A DNA stretch of 23,098 bases from Bacteroidota bacterium (GTDB taxonomy: Bacteria; Pseudomonadota; Alphaproteobacteria; Puniceispirillales; Puniceispirillaceae): positions 1 through 23,098 of the forward strand of contig JAACDV010000024.1 in NCBI GenBank assembly GCA_009936825.1, written 5' to 3'. This document shows positions 1-7,047 of this stretch, in pieces (position 1 is the stretch's first letter; the number at the start of each line of letters is the position of its first letter). Made by a program: the position numbers and the translations under genes. The notes below the pieces were generated by a model. It searched no databases, was not told the origin of the DNA, and saw only the letters and a program-made list of their open reading frames with translations.

Positions 1-287
1 AATATCCCCATCCAGCCAAACGGCCCGGCCCGCGAAATCAGCAGATAGATCACCAGCCCGATGACCACTGGCGGCATTCCAAGAAAGGTGTTGGTGACGA
101 CTATGACCGCCGTGCGCCCCGGAAACTGATACGCGGCAAGCAGCGCCCCCATTGGCAGACCGATTACCATCGAAGTGGCAACAGCGGTCAAACTGACCAT
201 CAGGGACAGGCCAATAATGGCGATCAATTCGCCTTCCAGTGCAATCATCAGCGAAAGCGCGTTTTGAAAGGGGGTCCAGATTTCCAT
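1..287 (-). CDS. tupB: Tungstate-type ABC transporter permease (TupB-like), N-terminal part only
   Basis: The gene reads leftwards from ATG at 287-285 and leaves the window after about 95 codons, so its C-terminal half is missing. The visible protein starts MEIWTPFQNALSLM. It has a first hydrophobic segment at about residues 20-45 (IIGLSLMVSLTAV, then IGLPMGALLA), the motif FPGRTAVIVVTNTFLGMPPVV, and the start of another segment (GLVIYLLISRAGPFG). The 'GMPPVVIGLVIYLLISRAGP' pattern is typical of TupB/WtpB-type tungstate permeases, inner-membrane subunits that pair with a periplasmic binding protein and an ATPase. A molybdate or related oxyanion permease cannot be excluded. No strong Shine-Dalgarno is seen. 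No binding-protein gene lies directly upstream in this window, so the partners are probably to the left or elsewhere. Confidence 0.75.
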   Translation of the reverse strand, partial: MEIWTPFQNALSLMIALEGELIAIIGLSLMVSLTAVATSMVIGLPMGALLAAYQFPGRTAVIVVTNTFLGMPPVVIGLVIYLLISRAGPFGWMGI

Positions 288-366
288 TATGGCAATGTGC
301 CGCTGATCATCAAAAAATGCATCTCATTTTTGGCTATTGCCGGATGAAAGAGTCGCCCGGCGGCGG

Positions 367-420
367 CATTGCCCGGTCATTGCCCGGTCATTGCCCGGTC
401 ATTGCCCGGTCATTGCCCCC
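367..420. repeat. 11-base tandem repeat, about 4.9 copies
   Basis: Four perfect copies of CATTGCCCGGT (367-410) are followed by a degenerate fifth ending in a C run. They lie in the gap between the permease start (287) and the DUF2244 stop (497). No gene is visible in 288-496. The unit has no internal palindrome and there are no spacers, so this is a slippage-type array and not CRISPR. Confidence 0.95.
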
Positions 421-470
421 CGTTTCACTGAAATGAAAACCGCACTGATCCAGCGGTAAATCACATCAGA

Positions 471-512
471 TAACGTCAGATATTCATCCGGTAACGTCAG
501 ATATTCGTGTCG
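471..512. repeat. 21-base direct duplication that includes the DUF2244 stop codon
   Basis: TAACGTCAGATATTC occurs at 471-485 and again at 492-506, a 21-base period, with related flanking bases up to 512. The right-hand copy contains the TGA stop (499-497, minus strand) and the last codons of the DUF2244 gene. The left-hand copy lies just beyond the stop. The duplication therefore copied a gene's 3' end. Confidence 0.85.
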
Positions 513-1012
513 GTAAGCGCAGCGGCTCTGGCTCTGGCTACCATCTGGTTGATTTCTGTTGCCAGTTTTGGCGTCTCGGCGGGGTGCAGAAATTCGCCTA
601 TTTCGGCTGTGTTGCCATGCGAGCGCACGATAATGCGCTGTTTATACCGCGCCCTGATTTCGGGCTCGTCCTTCGGCGTTAATTCAACCTTAACCCACGC
701 CGTTGGCAGGCTGGTATAGTGGCGTTCACCGGCGGGTGAAATATTTTCGATTGTCAATTGCTGCGGCGTTGCGGTCAGGTTCTGGTGCTGTTTGGCAGCG
801 CGGTAATTTAATTTGAACGCTGCCCAGACAACGAGAATCTCAAGCCCCAGGAATCCGATAACAGGCCAGGCGCCAAGCAGGAAAAACCCCAATCCAATGC
901 AAAAAGCCAACGAGCCTAGCGCCAGCATGACCAGCCCGAACCCTTTTGGTGATAGTGATCTGTGCGGCCAGATAGTCATGGTCTCGCGGTGTGATGGAAA
1001 GGCTTTGGCCAT
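497..1012 (-). CDS. DUF2244 family membrane protein
   Basis: A 171-residue protein with the DUF2244 opening pattern: a short polar lead, then TIWPHRSLSPKGF, followed by two hydrophobic segments separated by a short turn at about residues 26-67. A soluble C-terminal part follows, containing YRAAKQHQNLT and a stretch resembling the family's 'V.L....RV.IRSHG..IEIG.FL.P.E'. The family is of unknown function, and homologues often lie near respiratory or DNA-metabolism genes, so no role is assigned. The upstream ATG at 1012 is preferred over the internal ATG at 979 because the residues before the WPHRSL motif resemble the usual family lead. Neither start has a strong Shine-Dalgarno, although GCGAGA precedes 979. 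The 3' end lies inside a 21-base duplication. The start codon is only 13 bases from a 20-base repeat array whose minus strand contains repeated TATAGA-like boxes. Confidence 0.8.
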   Translation of the reverse strand: MAKAFPSHRETMTIWPHRSLSPKGFGLVMLALGSLAFCIGLGFFLLGAWPVIGFLGLEILVVWAAFKLNYRAAKQHQNLTATPQQLTIENISPAGERHYTSLPTAWVKVELTPKDEPEIRARYKQRIIVRSHGNTAEIGEFLHPAETPKLATEINQMVARARAAALTDTNI

Positions 1013-1025
1013 GCGGGGCGTCCAT

Positions 1026-1095
1026 AAAATCTACAAAAACTACTTAAAATCTATAAAGGCTACTTAACTTCTATAAAAACTACTTAGATTCTATT
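1026..1095. repeat. 20-base tandem repeat, about 3.5 copies
   Basis: Units begin at 1026, 1046, 1066 and 1086 (partial), each close to AAAATCTATAAAAACTACTT, with a few substitutions between copies. The array is AT-rich, unlike the surroundings. Read on the minus strand it repeats a TATAGA-type hexamer upstream of the DUF2244 start, so it could multiply -10-like elements (inference). Confidence 0.9.
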
Positions 1096-1104
1096 CGGGG
1101 CACC

Positions 1105-1126
1105 TTGCCGTGCCGTTGCCGTGCCG
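1105..1126. repeat. 11-base tandem duplication (two perfect copies)
   Basis: TTGCCGTGCCG is present twice in a row, directly adjoining the 16-base array that begins at 1127. It has the same unit length as the arrays at 367 and 16733 but a different sequence. Confidence 0.85.
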
Positions 1127-1204
1127 TTATGGAAACGAACTTTTATGGAAACGAACTTTTATGAAAACGAACTTTTATAGAAACGACCCTCTATAGAAAC
1201 GAGC
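1127..1204. repeat. 16-base tandem repeat, nearly five copies
   Basis: Units start at 1127, 1143, 1159, 1175 and 1191. The first two are identical (TTATGGAAACGAACTT) and the rest diverge progressively (ATGAAAACG, ATAGAAACGACCCT, ATAGAAACGAGC). The gradient suggests stepwise duplication with decay toward the right. No coding role is visible. Confidence 0.92.
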
Positions 1205-1332
1205 ATAATCAGAGACGATACCTAGCCATAGACGCGCGATCACGGTCAATCAGAAAACTGGACAGAGCCGCAAATCGCGGCACTTTGGCGCACGACATCG
1301 CAAAATTTGATTGATTTATCCGTGTATCTAAC

Positions 1333-1362
1333 TTGCCAGAAGCCCGTCGTCACCTCTATTAT
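1333..1362 (+). promoter_or_regulatory. Candidate sigma-70-type promoter for the dioxygenase/hydroxylase pair
   Basis: TTGCCA at 1333-1338 (five of six matches to TTGACA) is followed after 18 bases by TATTAT at 1357-1362 (five of six matches to TATAAT). Transcription would start near 1370, leaving a leader of about 16 bases that contains AGGTGG at 1375-1380. This is pattern matching only, and no operator or activator site was identified. Confidence 0.35.
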
Positions 1363-1385
1363 CGCGTCGTCGAAAGGTGGGGATT

Positions 1386-2354
1386 ATGCCGGTTACTGCA
1401 TTGGGATACATGGGCGTTCGCTCGCCCGCTCTTGAAGGGTGGTCGGATTATGCCGGCCGTCTTCTGGGTATGGAGCTTGTCGATAAGGGCGGCAAAACCC
1501 TTGCCTTTAGAATGGATGACTGGCGCCAGCGCCTGATCATTATGGACGAGGCTGGTGATGAGTTTGCCTATATGGGATGGCAAGTGTCCAGTGCTGCTGA
1601 CCTCGATTATTTTGGGGCGCGAATTGAGGTAGCCGGAATCAAGGTCACCGAAGCGAACCGCGCCCTGTGTGACCAGCGTTTTGTCGAGCGGATGATTTAT
1701 TGTAATGATCCGGACGGCAACCGGGTTGAGTTGTTTTCATCCCCGGTCATGGCGCGTGATCCGTTCACTCCCGGACGCCCCATCGAGGGGTTTCTGACCG
1801 GCCCTTACGGGATGGGGCATGCGGTTTTGCACGTGATGGATGTTGAGCCTGTCGTACCGTTCTATCGTGATTTGCTGGGCTTTTCTGTTAGTGATTATGG
1901 GCTGTCCCCTTACGGAATGTATTTTTTCCATGTGAATGGACGCCACCACAGCTTTGCCATGATTGGCACCGGGCGGCGCGGCCTGCATCATTTTATGGTC
2001 GAATATCAAAATCTGGATGATGTTGGTCAGGGCTATGATCTGGCACAAATGGAAGAGGACCGCGTTGCCTATACGCTGGGCCGTCATACGAATGATTATA
2101 TGACATCGTTTTACGCAAAAACGCCGTCCGATTTTTTCATTGAGAGCGGGTGGGGTGGGCGCGTTATTGATGTTGATACATGGCAGCCGCATGAAACGCA
2201 TGTCGGGCCTAGTTTCTGGGGGCATGAACGTGTGCATCTTCCAGATGAACAACGCCGCGTTATGCGTGAAATGCGCCTTAAGGCTGCGGCCGATGGCAAG
2301 AGAACTCCGAATTTGATTGATTGTCCGTGGCTTTATGACCAGTTAGGCCGCTAG
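1386..2354 (+). CDS. Type I extradiol ring-cleavage dioxygenase (VOC family)
   Basis: A 322-residue, two-domain vicinal-oxygen-chelate protein, close in length to BphC-type 2,3-dihydroxybiphenyl 1,2-dioxygenases. Such enzymes open catechol rings next to the hydroxyls using Fe(II) and O2. Aligning by eye to BphC, the iron ligands are present: His145 in GMGHAVLHV, His202 in LHHFMVEY, and Glu253 in FFIESGWGG. The second-sphere residues also match: His188 in RHHSFAM, His234 in LGRHTND, and Tyr243 in SFYAKTP. The ATG at 1386 is chosen because AGGTGG sits five bases upstream; a GTG three codons earlier lacks such spacing. It is probably co-transcribed with the flavin hydroxylase 40 bases downstream, which could supply its catecholic substrate. 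The actual substrate cannot be read from the sequence. Confidence 0.88.
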   Translation: MPVTALGYMGVRSPALEGWSDYAGRLLGMELVDKGGKTLAFRMDDWRQRLIIMDEAGDEFAYMGWQVSSAADLDYFGARIEVAGIKVTEANRALCDQRFVERMIYCNDPDGNRVELFSSPVMARDPFTPGRPIEGFLTGPYGMGHAVLHVMDVEPVVPFYRDLLGFSVSDYGLSPYGMYFFHVNGRHHSFAMIGTGRRGLHHFMVEYQNLDDVGQGYDLAQMEEDRVAYTLGRHTNDYMTSFYAKTPSDFFIESGWGGRVIDVDTWQPHETHVGPSFWGHERVHLPDEQRRVMREMRLKAAADGKRTPNLIDCPWLYDQLGR

Positions 2355-2394
2355 GCTAATCAGTGTTTTTGTGACTAGAATTTCAAAGGGTATT

Positions 2395-3927
2395 ATGGCG
2401 TACGCAAATCAGACTTCTGCAAAAACTGATCACGATATTATCATTGTTGGTCTTGGCCCAACCGGGGCGACTCTTGCCAATATTCTTGGAGGGTATGGCC
2501 TTGATGTTCTTGTTCTGGAGCGCGAAGCGTCAGTTTATCCTTTACCGCGCGCCGTTCATTTTGATGATGAAGCTTTACGTGTTTTTCAGTCAATCGGACT
2601 AGCCGAAAAAATCGAATCAAAAGCCCGGGTTAATTTGGGAACGCGCTTTGTTGATAAGGATCAGAACCTTGTTCTGGACTGGCCGCGCCCCCAGCAAATT
2701 GGTCCGCTGGGATGGTACCCCAGCTATCGGTTTCATCAGCCTGATCTGGAAAATGATCTGAATGACGGTCTTGCCGCGCACCCCTCGGTCTCGGTAAAGC
2801 GCGATACAGAAGTAACCAAGGTCCAGAACCGCGGTGATCACGCCGCCGTTAATTTTGTTCATAATGGCACCAAGGACAGCGCAACCGCGGCCTATGTCGT
2901 TGGAACTGATGGGGCTAGATCTGTTGTTCGCGCGGCAATTGATTGTGACTGGGAAGATCTTGGCTTTCAGGAACGCTGGTTGGTCATTGATGTGCTGCTA
3001 AAACGTGAGTGCGCGCACCTTGGCAACTTCACAATTCAGACGTGTGATATTGATCGCCCGACAACTTATGTCAGGTGTCCGGGGGATCGCCGTCGTTGGG
3101 AAATCAGCCTAAAGGCGCATGAGAGCGATGCGATGGCGATTGAGGATGATTTTATCTGGCCAAAATTGCGTCCCGGCATTACCGGTGAAGACGGTACGAT
3201 AGAGCGGCGCGCGGTTTATAATTTTGAATCCAAACTGGCAGGCAACTGGCGCCGTGAGCGTTGTTTTATCGCTGGCGATGCGGCGCATTTGATGCCTCCA
3301 TTTCTAGGCCAAGGCATGTGTGCCGGTATCAGGGATGCCGCAAACCTAGGCTGGAAGCTGGCAGCGGTGATGCTGTGGGGCGCTCCTGATGCGCTTTTGG
3401 ATAGTTATGAAAGCGAGAGCCGCCCGCATACGCGCACCTATATCGAAACTGCGGTTAATGTCGGCAAAATGATGAATAGCGCTGAAACTGCGGAAACGCT
3501 AACGCATGCCATTCGCCCCGATGGGGGGGCGCATATGAATTCGATCAATCGCGGGCTTGGCCCGGGGTTGGTTCCAGCAAATGCGTCGCGCGTGGGTGAG
3601 AGGATGCCGCAACCGGGTCTTGCTGACGGAACGCGCCTAAGCGATGCCATGCAGGGGCGTTTCGCGGTGATTGCGCCGGATGATCTAATTGCCAGCGCTG
3701 CGGACAAGATGCCGGATGAAACTGTGGCAGTGGCGATTTCAGCTGACAGCAATCCCGAGCTGGCGGCGATGTTGGCCGAGATGGACGCGGCCGGGCTGGT
3801 GCTTCGACCTGATTTTTACAGCTATGGTATGCTGTCTTCGGATAATTCTGCCAATCTGCCTGACCTGTTGCCTGATCTGTTTGCTGACCTGCTGGCAGAA
3901 CTTGGCGCCCATGTCACCGCTGCCTGA
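2395..3927 (+). CDS. FAD-dependent aromatic hydroxylase, MhpA-like
   Basis: A 510-residue group A flavoprotein monooxygenase. It shows the three class signatures: the dinucleotide-binding GLGPTG at residues 19-24, the DG motif (GTDGARSVVR) near 172, and the GD motif GDAAHLMPPFLGQG at 294-307, followed by AANLGWKL. It most resembles 3-(3-hydroxyphenyl)propionate hydroxylases (MhpA), which use NAD(P)H and O2 to add an ortho hydroxyl, giving a catechol for ring cleavage. The adjacent extradiol dioxygenase fits that sequence of steps. E. coli MhpA is somewhat longer (about 554 residues), so the C-terminal region here is short, and its end is a four-fold LPDL-like repeat. The ATG at 2395 is preferred over GTG 2371 because AAAGGG lies four bases before it. 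The convergent DUF952 gene ends 14 bases away, and no terminator hairpin is visible between them. Confidence 0.85.
   Translation: MAYANQTSAKTDHDIIIVGLGPTGATLANILGGYGLDVLVLEREASVYPLPRAVHFDDEALRVFQSIGLAEKIESKARVNLGTRFVDKDQNLVLDWPRPQQIGPLGWYPSYRFHQPDLENDLNDGLAAHPSVSVKRDTEVTKVQNRGDHAAVNFVHNGTKDSATAAYVVGTDGARSVVRAAIDCDWEDLGFQERWLVIDVLLKRECAHLGNFTIQTCDIDRPTTYVRCPGDRRRWEISLKAHESDAMAIEDDFIWPKLRPGITGEDGTIERRAVYNFESKLAGNWRRERCFIAGDAAHLMPPFLGQGMCAGIRDAANLGWKLAAVMLWGAPDALLDSYESESRPHTRTYIETAVNVGKMMNSAETAETLTHAIRPDGGAHMNSINRGLGPGLVPANASRVGERMPQPGLADGTRLSDAMQGRFAVIAPDDLIASAADKMPDETVAVAISADSNPELAAMLAEMDAAGLVLRPDFYSYGMLSSDNSANLPDLLPDLFADLLAELGAHVTAA
3856..3903 (+). repeat. In-frame 12-base repeat at the hydroxylase C terminus
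   Basis: Four consecutive 12-base units encode LPDL, LPDL, FADL and LAEL at residues 488-503. The nucleotide copies differ mainly at synonymous or conservative positions, suggesting an old in-frame duplication kept as an amphipathic segment. Confidence 0.6.
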
Positions 3928-3941
3928 TTCCGTCCGCTGCC

Positions 3942-4298
3942 CTAGATATCGGTGATGTTTTTGGGAAACCCGTTCATCGGGGCTGGAACGCCGTCTTGGT
4001 CCGGCTGCATTGGCTCTACCGCGATCACCGCGCTCATCGGCAAATCACCGTAGAGATGCGGGAACAGATCGCCGCCGCGTGATGCCTCCCATTTGATCTC
4101 CAGCGTTGCTGTATCCACCGCGACCAGCACTAGATTTTCGGTATGTTTGAAATGTAGTCGTGCGGTGTCGCTGGCCTGCGCGGCGGTGGAGAAATGAATA
4201 TAGCCGTCGACAAGGTCAATGCCAGCACCGCAAAATTTACCGGCAGTCTCGGCATCCCTCCAGATATCGGCCTCACAGATTTTATAGATCAGGCTCAT
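3942..4298 (-). CDS. DUF952 family protein
   Basis: A 118-residue small soluble protein beginning MSLIYKICEADIWRDA. It contains the DUF952 hallmarks DGYIHFSTAAQ (residues about 32-42) and LFPHLYGDLP (about 78-87). The family is distantly related to ADP-ribosyl transferase-like folds and has no settled function. The ATG at 4298 overlaps the TGA of the upstream HIT gene (ATGA), and GGGAG sits five bases before it, so it is favoured over the in-frame ATG at 4310. It is the last gene of the minus-strand operon with the epimerase, the aldo/keto reductase and the HIT protein, and its expression is probably translationally coupled to the HIT gene. Confidence 0.85.
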   Translation of the reverse strand: MSLIYKICEADIWRDAETAGKFCGAGIDLVDGYIHFSTAAQASDTARLHFKHTENLVLVAVDTATLEIKWEASRGGDLFPHLYGDLPMSAVIAVEPMQPDQDGVPAPMNGFPKNITDI

Positions 4299-4714
4299 AT
4301 TTGCTCCCATCCTTGGATGAATTTTGCTACCGCCTTGCAGCGTTCCTGCATCTGGGTATCCTCCATCGGCTCGGGCGTGCCGCGCCCCCAGATAGGATCA
4401 GGCCAGTGCTGGTCGCCCAAATGGCGGGCCACAATATGAAGATGCAGCTGCGAGACGACATTGCCAATCACCGCGGTATTGATCTTATCAGCCTTCGCCT
4501 CTGATTTCAGCCATTCCCCAAGATCACCAGCAAGGCGGAAAAGCGCGGTTGCCAATTCGGGAGGAAGATCGTTTATTTCGCTGATATCCGGCATCGCTGG
4601 CACCAGCATCAGCCAATAATAACGCGCATCCTTCACCACCCTGATTTCAATACCGGCTATTGTGCTGGCAAGTTCGGTTGCGGCGTCAAGACGGGGATCG
4701 AGCATAAAAATCAT
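4295..4714 (-). CDS. HIT (histidine triad) family hydrolase
   Basis: A 139-residue protein with the active-site sequence QLHLHIVAR at residues 89-97. The classic HxHxH triad is modified: the first His is Gln (Q89), while His91 and the catalytic-type His93 remain, as in many proteobacterial HIT proteins. The following GDQHWPDPIWG is typical of that subgroup. HIT proteins hydrolyse or transfer nucleotide phosphoramidates or dinucleoside polyphosphates in the cytoplasm; the exact substrate is unknown here. AGGAG is well placed before the ATG at 4714. The stop overlaps the DUF952 start by four bases (ATGA), and the upstream aldo/keto reductase ends 48 bases away. Confidence 0.88.
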   Translation of the reverse strand: MIFMLDPRLDAATELASTIAGIEIRVVKDARYYWLMLVPAMPDISEINDLPPELATALFRLAGDLGEWLKSEAKADKINTAVIGNVVSQLHLHIVARHLGDQHWPDPIWGRGTPEPMEDTQMQERCKAVAKFIQGWEQI

Positions 4715-4762
4715 TCCGGTCTCCTATAATTTCGGCCAGTCCAATTCCACGCTTCCAGCGGA

Positions 4763-5809
4763 TTAAAATGGCATTGGATGCGCTTTATACGCGGCGGCTA
4801 TTTCATCCAAGATTGCCTGATCCAGCGTCACATCGGATGCGCCCAAAACAGTTTTGAGCTGCTCCGTTGATGTGGCTCCGATGATTGCGGATGTCATGAA
4901 CGGGCGGGTCAATGTCCATGCAATCGCCATCTGCACCGGATTAATTCGATGCCGCTCGGCAATGTCCAGATAGGCATCTACTGCTGGCCACAGACGGTCC
5001 GTTACGCGCCCGCCAAGATCGCCGATAATGCTTTTGCGGGATCCTGCCGGCGTAACGCTGCCGCCGGAATATTTACCACTGAGCAACCCGCAGGCCAGCG
5101 GTGAGTAGGCCAGCAACCCAACTTTTTCATTGTGGCATAGTTCAGCCAGATCAGTGTCAAACATTCGGCATAAAAGACTATATTCATTCTGGATTGATAC
5201 GACCCGCGGCAGGCTCATATCCTCGGCCAGGCGCAGCCATTGCGCACTCCCCCAGCAGCTCTCATTCGACAGCCCGAAATGCCGTATTTTACCGGCGATA
5301 CGAAAGCCCTCCAAACATTCCAGAACCGCGGCCATATGATCCAGCGTTTCGGCCTTATTCTGATGGCTTGCATCGAAATTCCAGCTTTGGCGGAAACTAT
5401 AGGACCCGCGATTGGGCGAGTGAAGCTGATAAAGATCGATATAATCGGTTTGCAGGGCGCGAAGCGAGGTCTCTACCGCGATGTTTAAGGTTTTTGGTGA
5501 AATCGGTGCGCCGCTACGAACAGTGGCAGAGCCTTCACCGACTATTTTTGTCGCCAGAATAACCTCGCTGCGACGCCCGCTTGCGTTATTCCATGCGCCG
5601 ATAATGCGTTCAGTTTCGCCTTGTGTTTCTTTTGATAGCGGGTTGGTTGGATACATTTCGGCGGTGTCAATGAAATTCACCCCATGATCCAGCGCCATGT
5701 CGATTTGGGCGTGGCTTTCGGACGGGGTGTTTTGCGTTCCCCAAGTCATCGATCCAAGGCAAAGAGAGCTGACCTCAATATCGGTATTTCCAAGCTTATT
5801 ACGGATCAT
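4763..5809 (-). CDS. Aldo/keto reductase, Tas-like
   Basis: A 348-residue NAD(P)H-dependent oxidoreductase of the aldo/keto reductase (TIM-barrel) superfamily. The catalytic tetrad is complete by eye: Asp48 and Tyr53 (FIDTAEMY), Lys88 (ATKI) and His130 (LYQLH). Length and sequence are close to E. coli Tas (about 346 residues), including the opening pattern (SSLCLGSMTWG), the LQTDYIDLYQLH core and IQNEYSLL. The substrate is unknown; Tas-type enzymes reduce or oxidise small carbonyl compounds. AAGGA precedes the ATG at 5809. It lies 12 bases after the aldose 1-epimerase stop and 48 bases before the HIT gene, so all four minus-strand genes form one likely transcript. A sugar-related carbonyl substrate is possible from that context (inference). 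Confidence 0.9.
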   Translation of the reverse strand: MIRNKLGNTDIEVSSLCLGSMTWGTQNTPSESHAQIDMALDHGVNFIDTAEMYPTNPLSKETQGETERIIGAWNNASGRRSEVILATKIVGEGSATVRSGAPISPKTLNIAVETSLRALQTDYIDLYQLHSPNRGSYSFRQSWNFDASHQNKAETLDHMAAVLECLEGFRIAGKIRHFGLSNESCWGSAQWLRLAEDMSLPRVVSIQNEYSLLCRMFDTDLAELCHNEKVGLLAYSPLACGLLSGKYSGGSVTPAGSRKSIIGDLGGRVTDRLWPAVDAYLDIAERHRINPVQMAIAWTLTRPFMTSAIIGATSTEQLKTVLGASDVTLDQAILDEIAAAYKAHPMPF

Positions 5810-5821
5810 GACTGGTCCTTT

Positions 5822-6877
5822 TTAATCCCCAAATTGAGGTTCATGGTATCGCGAAAAGGTAAATTTGCTATGCTGGTGATACTGATCTTCAGGACGAAGT
5901 TCAATCGATGGAAACGCGGGGTGAGCAGGGGCATTCGGCCACATTTGTGGCTCCAGACACACCCCAGCAAATGCCCTGTCTGCCGCCCCCGATAGTCCGG
6001 CAATAGGCGCATCAAGCTTATGAGCTGTATATAGCTGCAAGCCCGGCTCGGTGGTGGTGATATCCATCGCAATTCCCGAAAAAGGTGAGGATAGCCGCGC
6101 TATTTTTGTAGGGATACGCCGCTGCTCAGCCAGACAGAAATTAGTGTCAAAGCTGTCCTTGATAGCGCGGTGCTGGCGAAAATCAAAAGCACTGCCAGCC
6201 AACGCAACAATCTCGCCGGTGGCAAAATCATCAGTATCGGCGGGAAGGTAAAAATCTGCATCAATGGAAAGCTCATGCGTGCGGATATCACGGCGGTCAT
6301 CAAGGCAGAAATAGCTGTGATGGCCAAGATTGACCAAAGTGGGCGCATCGGTCTTGGCACCAAGATCAACGGCAAAGGCGCAATCCTCGGTAATGCTATA
6401 GCGGCAGGTGACCGTCAAATTGCCCGGAAATCCCATACTGCCATCCGGATCATCAAGTATCAGTTCGACGAAATCATCGCCGTAATCACCAAGCTGCCAA
6501 TTTCGCCAGCCAAAACCCATCGCGCCACCATGCAACGTGTGTTTCGTCAGATGGTTCGTATCGAAATGATACTGCGTTCCGTCAATGGTGGCCTTGGCCC
6601 CGGCAATCCGGTTGATCACCCGCCCGGCAATTGCCCCGTGATGCGCTGCATAATCGCCGTAATGTTCAAATTCACGAAACCCCAGAACCAGCGGGTGATC
6701 ATGCCCGTCAAGGCGCAAATCTGCCAAGGTTGCGCCCCATGTCAGGATTTTTGCGCGCAGTCCGCCCCGTTTAATCTCGATGGCAAGAACTTCACTTTGA
6801 TCGCCGCCACCCCGACCTCTGGCACCGTCAACGGGGGAATGAGACTTGTTCAAAAATTTACCAAATTGCGAAATCAT
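5822..6877 (-). CDS. galM: Aldose 1-epimerase (galactose mutarotase)
   Basis: A 351-residue protein that should interconvert alpha and beta anomers of free hexoses in the cytoplasm. Family landmarks are present: LTWGATLADLRLDG near the N terminus, GRVINRIAGA, His116 in KHTLHGG, the general-acid-type His187 in NLGHHSYF, and the base-type Glu309 in CLEPQMWPNAP, followed by PSIELRPEDQY. The ATG at 6877 is chosen because the homology begins soon after. A GTG at 6943 would add 22 residues without family similarity. No good Shine-Dalgarno is visible at either start. It is the first gene of the four-gene minus-strand operon. The 170-base gap to the divergent FAD oxidoreductase (7048) must hold promoters for both directions. 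Confidence 0.9.
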   Translation of the reverse strand: MISQFGKFLNKSHSPVDGARGRGGGDQSEVLAIEIKRGGLRAKILTWGATLADLRLDGHDHPLVLGFREFEHYGDYAAHHGAIAGRVINRIAGAKATIDGTQYHFDTNHLTKHTLHGGAMGFGWRNWQLGDYGDDFVELILDDPDGSMGFPGNLTVTCRYSITEDCAFAVDLGAKTDAPTLVNLGHHSYFCLDDRRDIRTHELSIDADFYLPADTDDFATGEIVALAGSAFDFRQHRAIKDSFDTNFCLAEQRRIPTKIARLSSPFSGIAMDITTTEPGLQLYTAHKLDAPIAGLSGAADRAFAGVCLEPQMWPNAPAHPAFPSIELRPEDQYHQHSKFTFSRYHEPQFGD

Positions 6878-6922
6878 GATGCTGAAAATTGCTTTTAGAG
6901 AAAATAAGGATGGCGATGTATG

Positions 6923-6951
6923 TTGAAACCGGACCCTAGTCACTATATACG
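6923..6951 (+). promoter_or_regulatory. Candidate promoter for the lipid-modification operon
   Basis: TTGAAA at 6923-6928 is separated by exactly 17 bases from TATACG at 6946-6951, a plausible sigma-70-type pair. It would give a leader of about 90 bases before the ATG at 7048. In other Proteobacteria this gene cluster can be controlled by an ECF sigma factor or a light-responsive MerR regulator, but no clear site for either was recognised here. Confidence 0.35.
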
Positions 6952-7047
6952 AAATTGTAATAAGTTAGAATTGTCTGTTTCCCCTAGCTCCAGCTGTTCC
7001 TGTTTTTGGTGTTTTAGGGTTGCAGTCGCAAACTCTGGGCAGGGTCT

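Larger units (their letters stand above)
1013..1385. other. Repeat-dense intergenic region between divergent genes
   Basis: This 373-base gap separates the DUF2244 gene (leftward) from the extradiol dioxygenase gene (rightward). Bases 1026-1204 consist almost entirely of three unrelated tandem repeats laid side by side. Bases 1205-1330 show nothing recognisable. Bases 1333-1385 hold a candidate promoter and ribosome binding site for the dioxygenase. Small open frames here have no protein-like features. Confidence 0.8.

Noticed and set aside
813..1067. 84-codon plus-strand frame opposite DUF2244
   Set aside because: It is antisense to a gene with clear family motifs and ends inside the repeat array; no protein-like composition.
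367..1204. Possible CRISPR array or integron-like repeats
   Set aside because: Units are 11-21 bases, directly abutting with no unique spacers, no palindromic unit, and no cas or integrase gene is present.
6170..6898. 242-codon open frame on the plus strand opposite the aldose epimerase gene
   Set aside because: It lies fully antisense to a well-supported galM with intact active-site motifs and shows no protein-family features.
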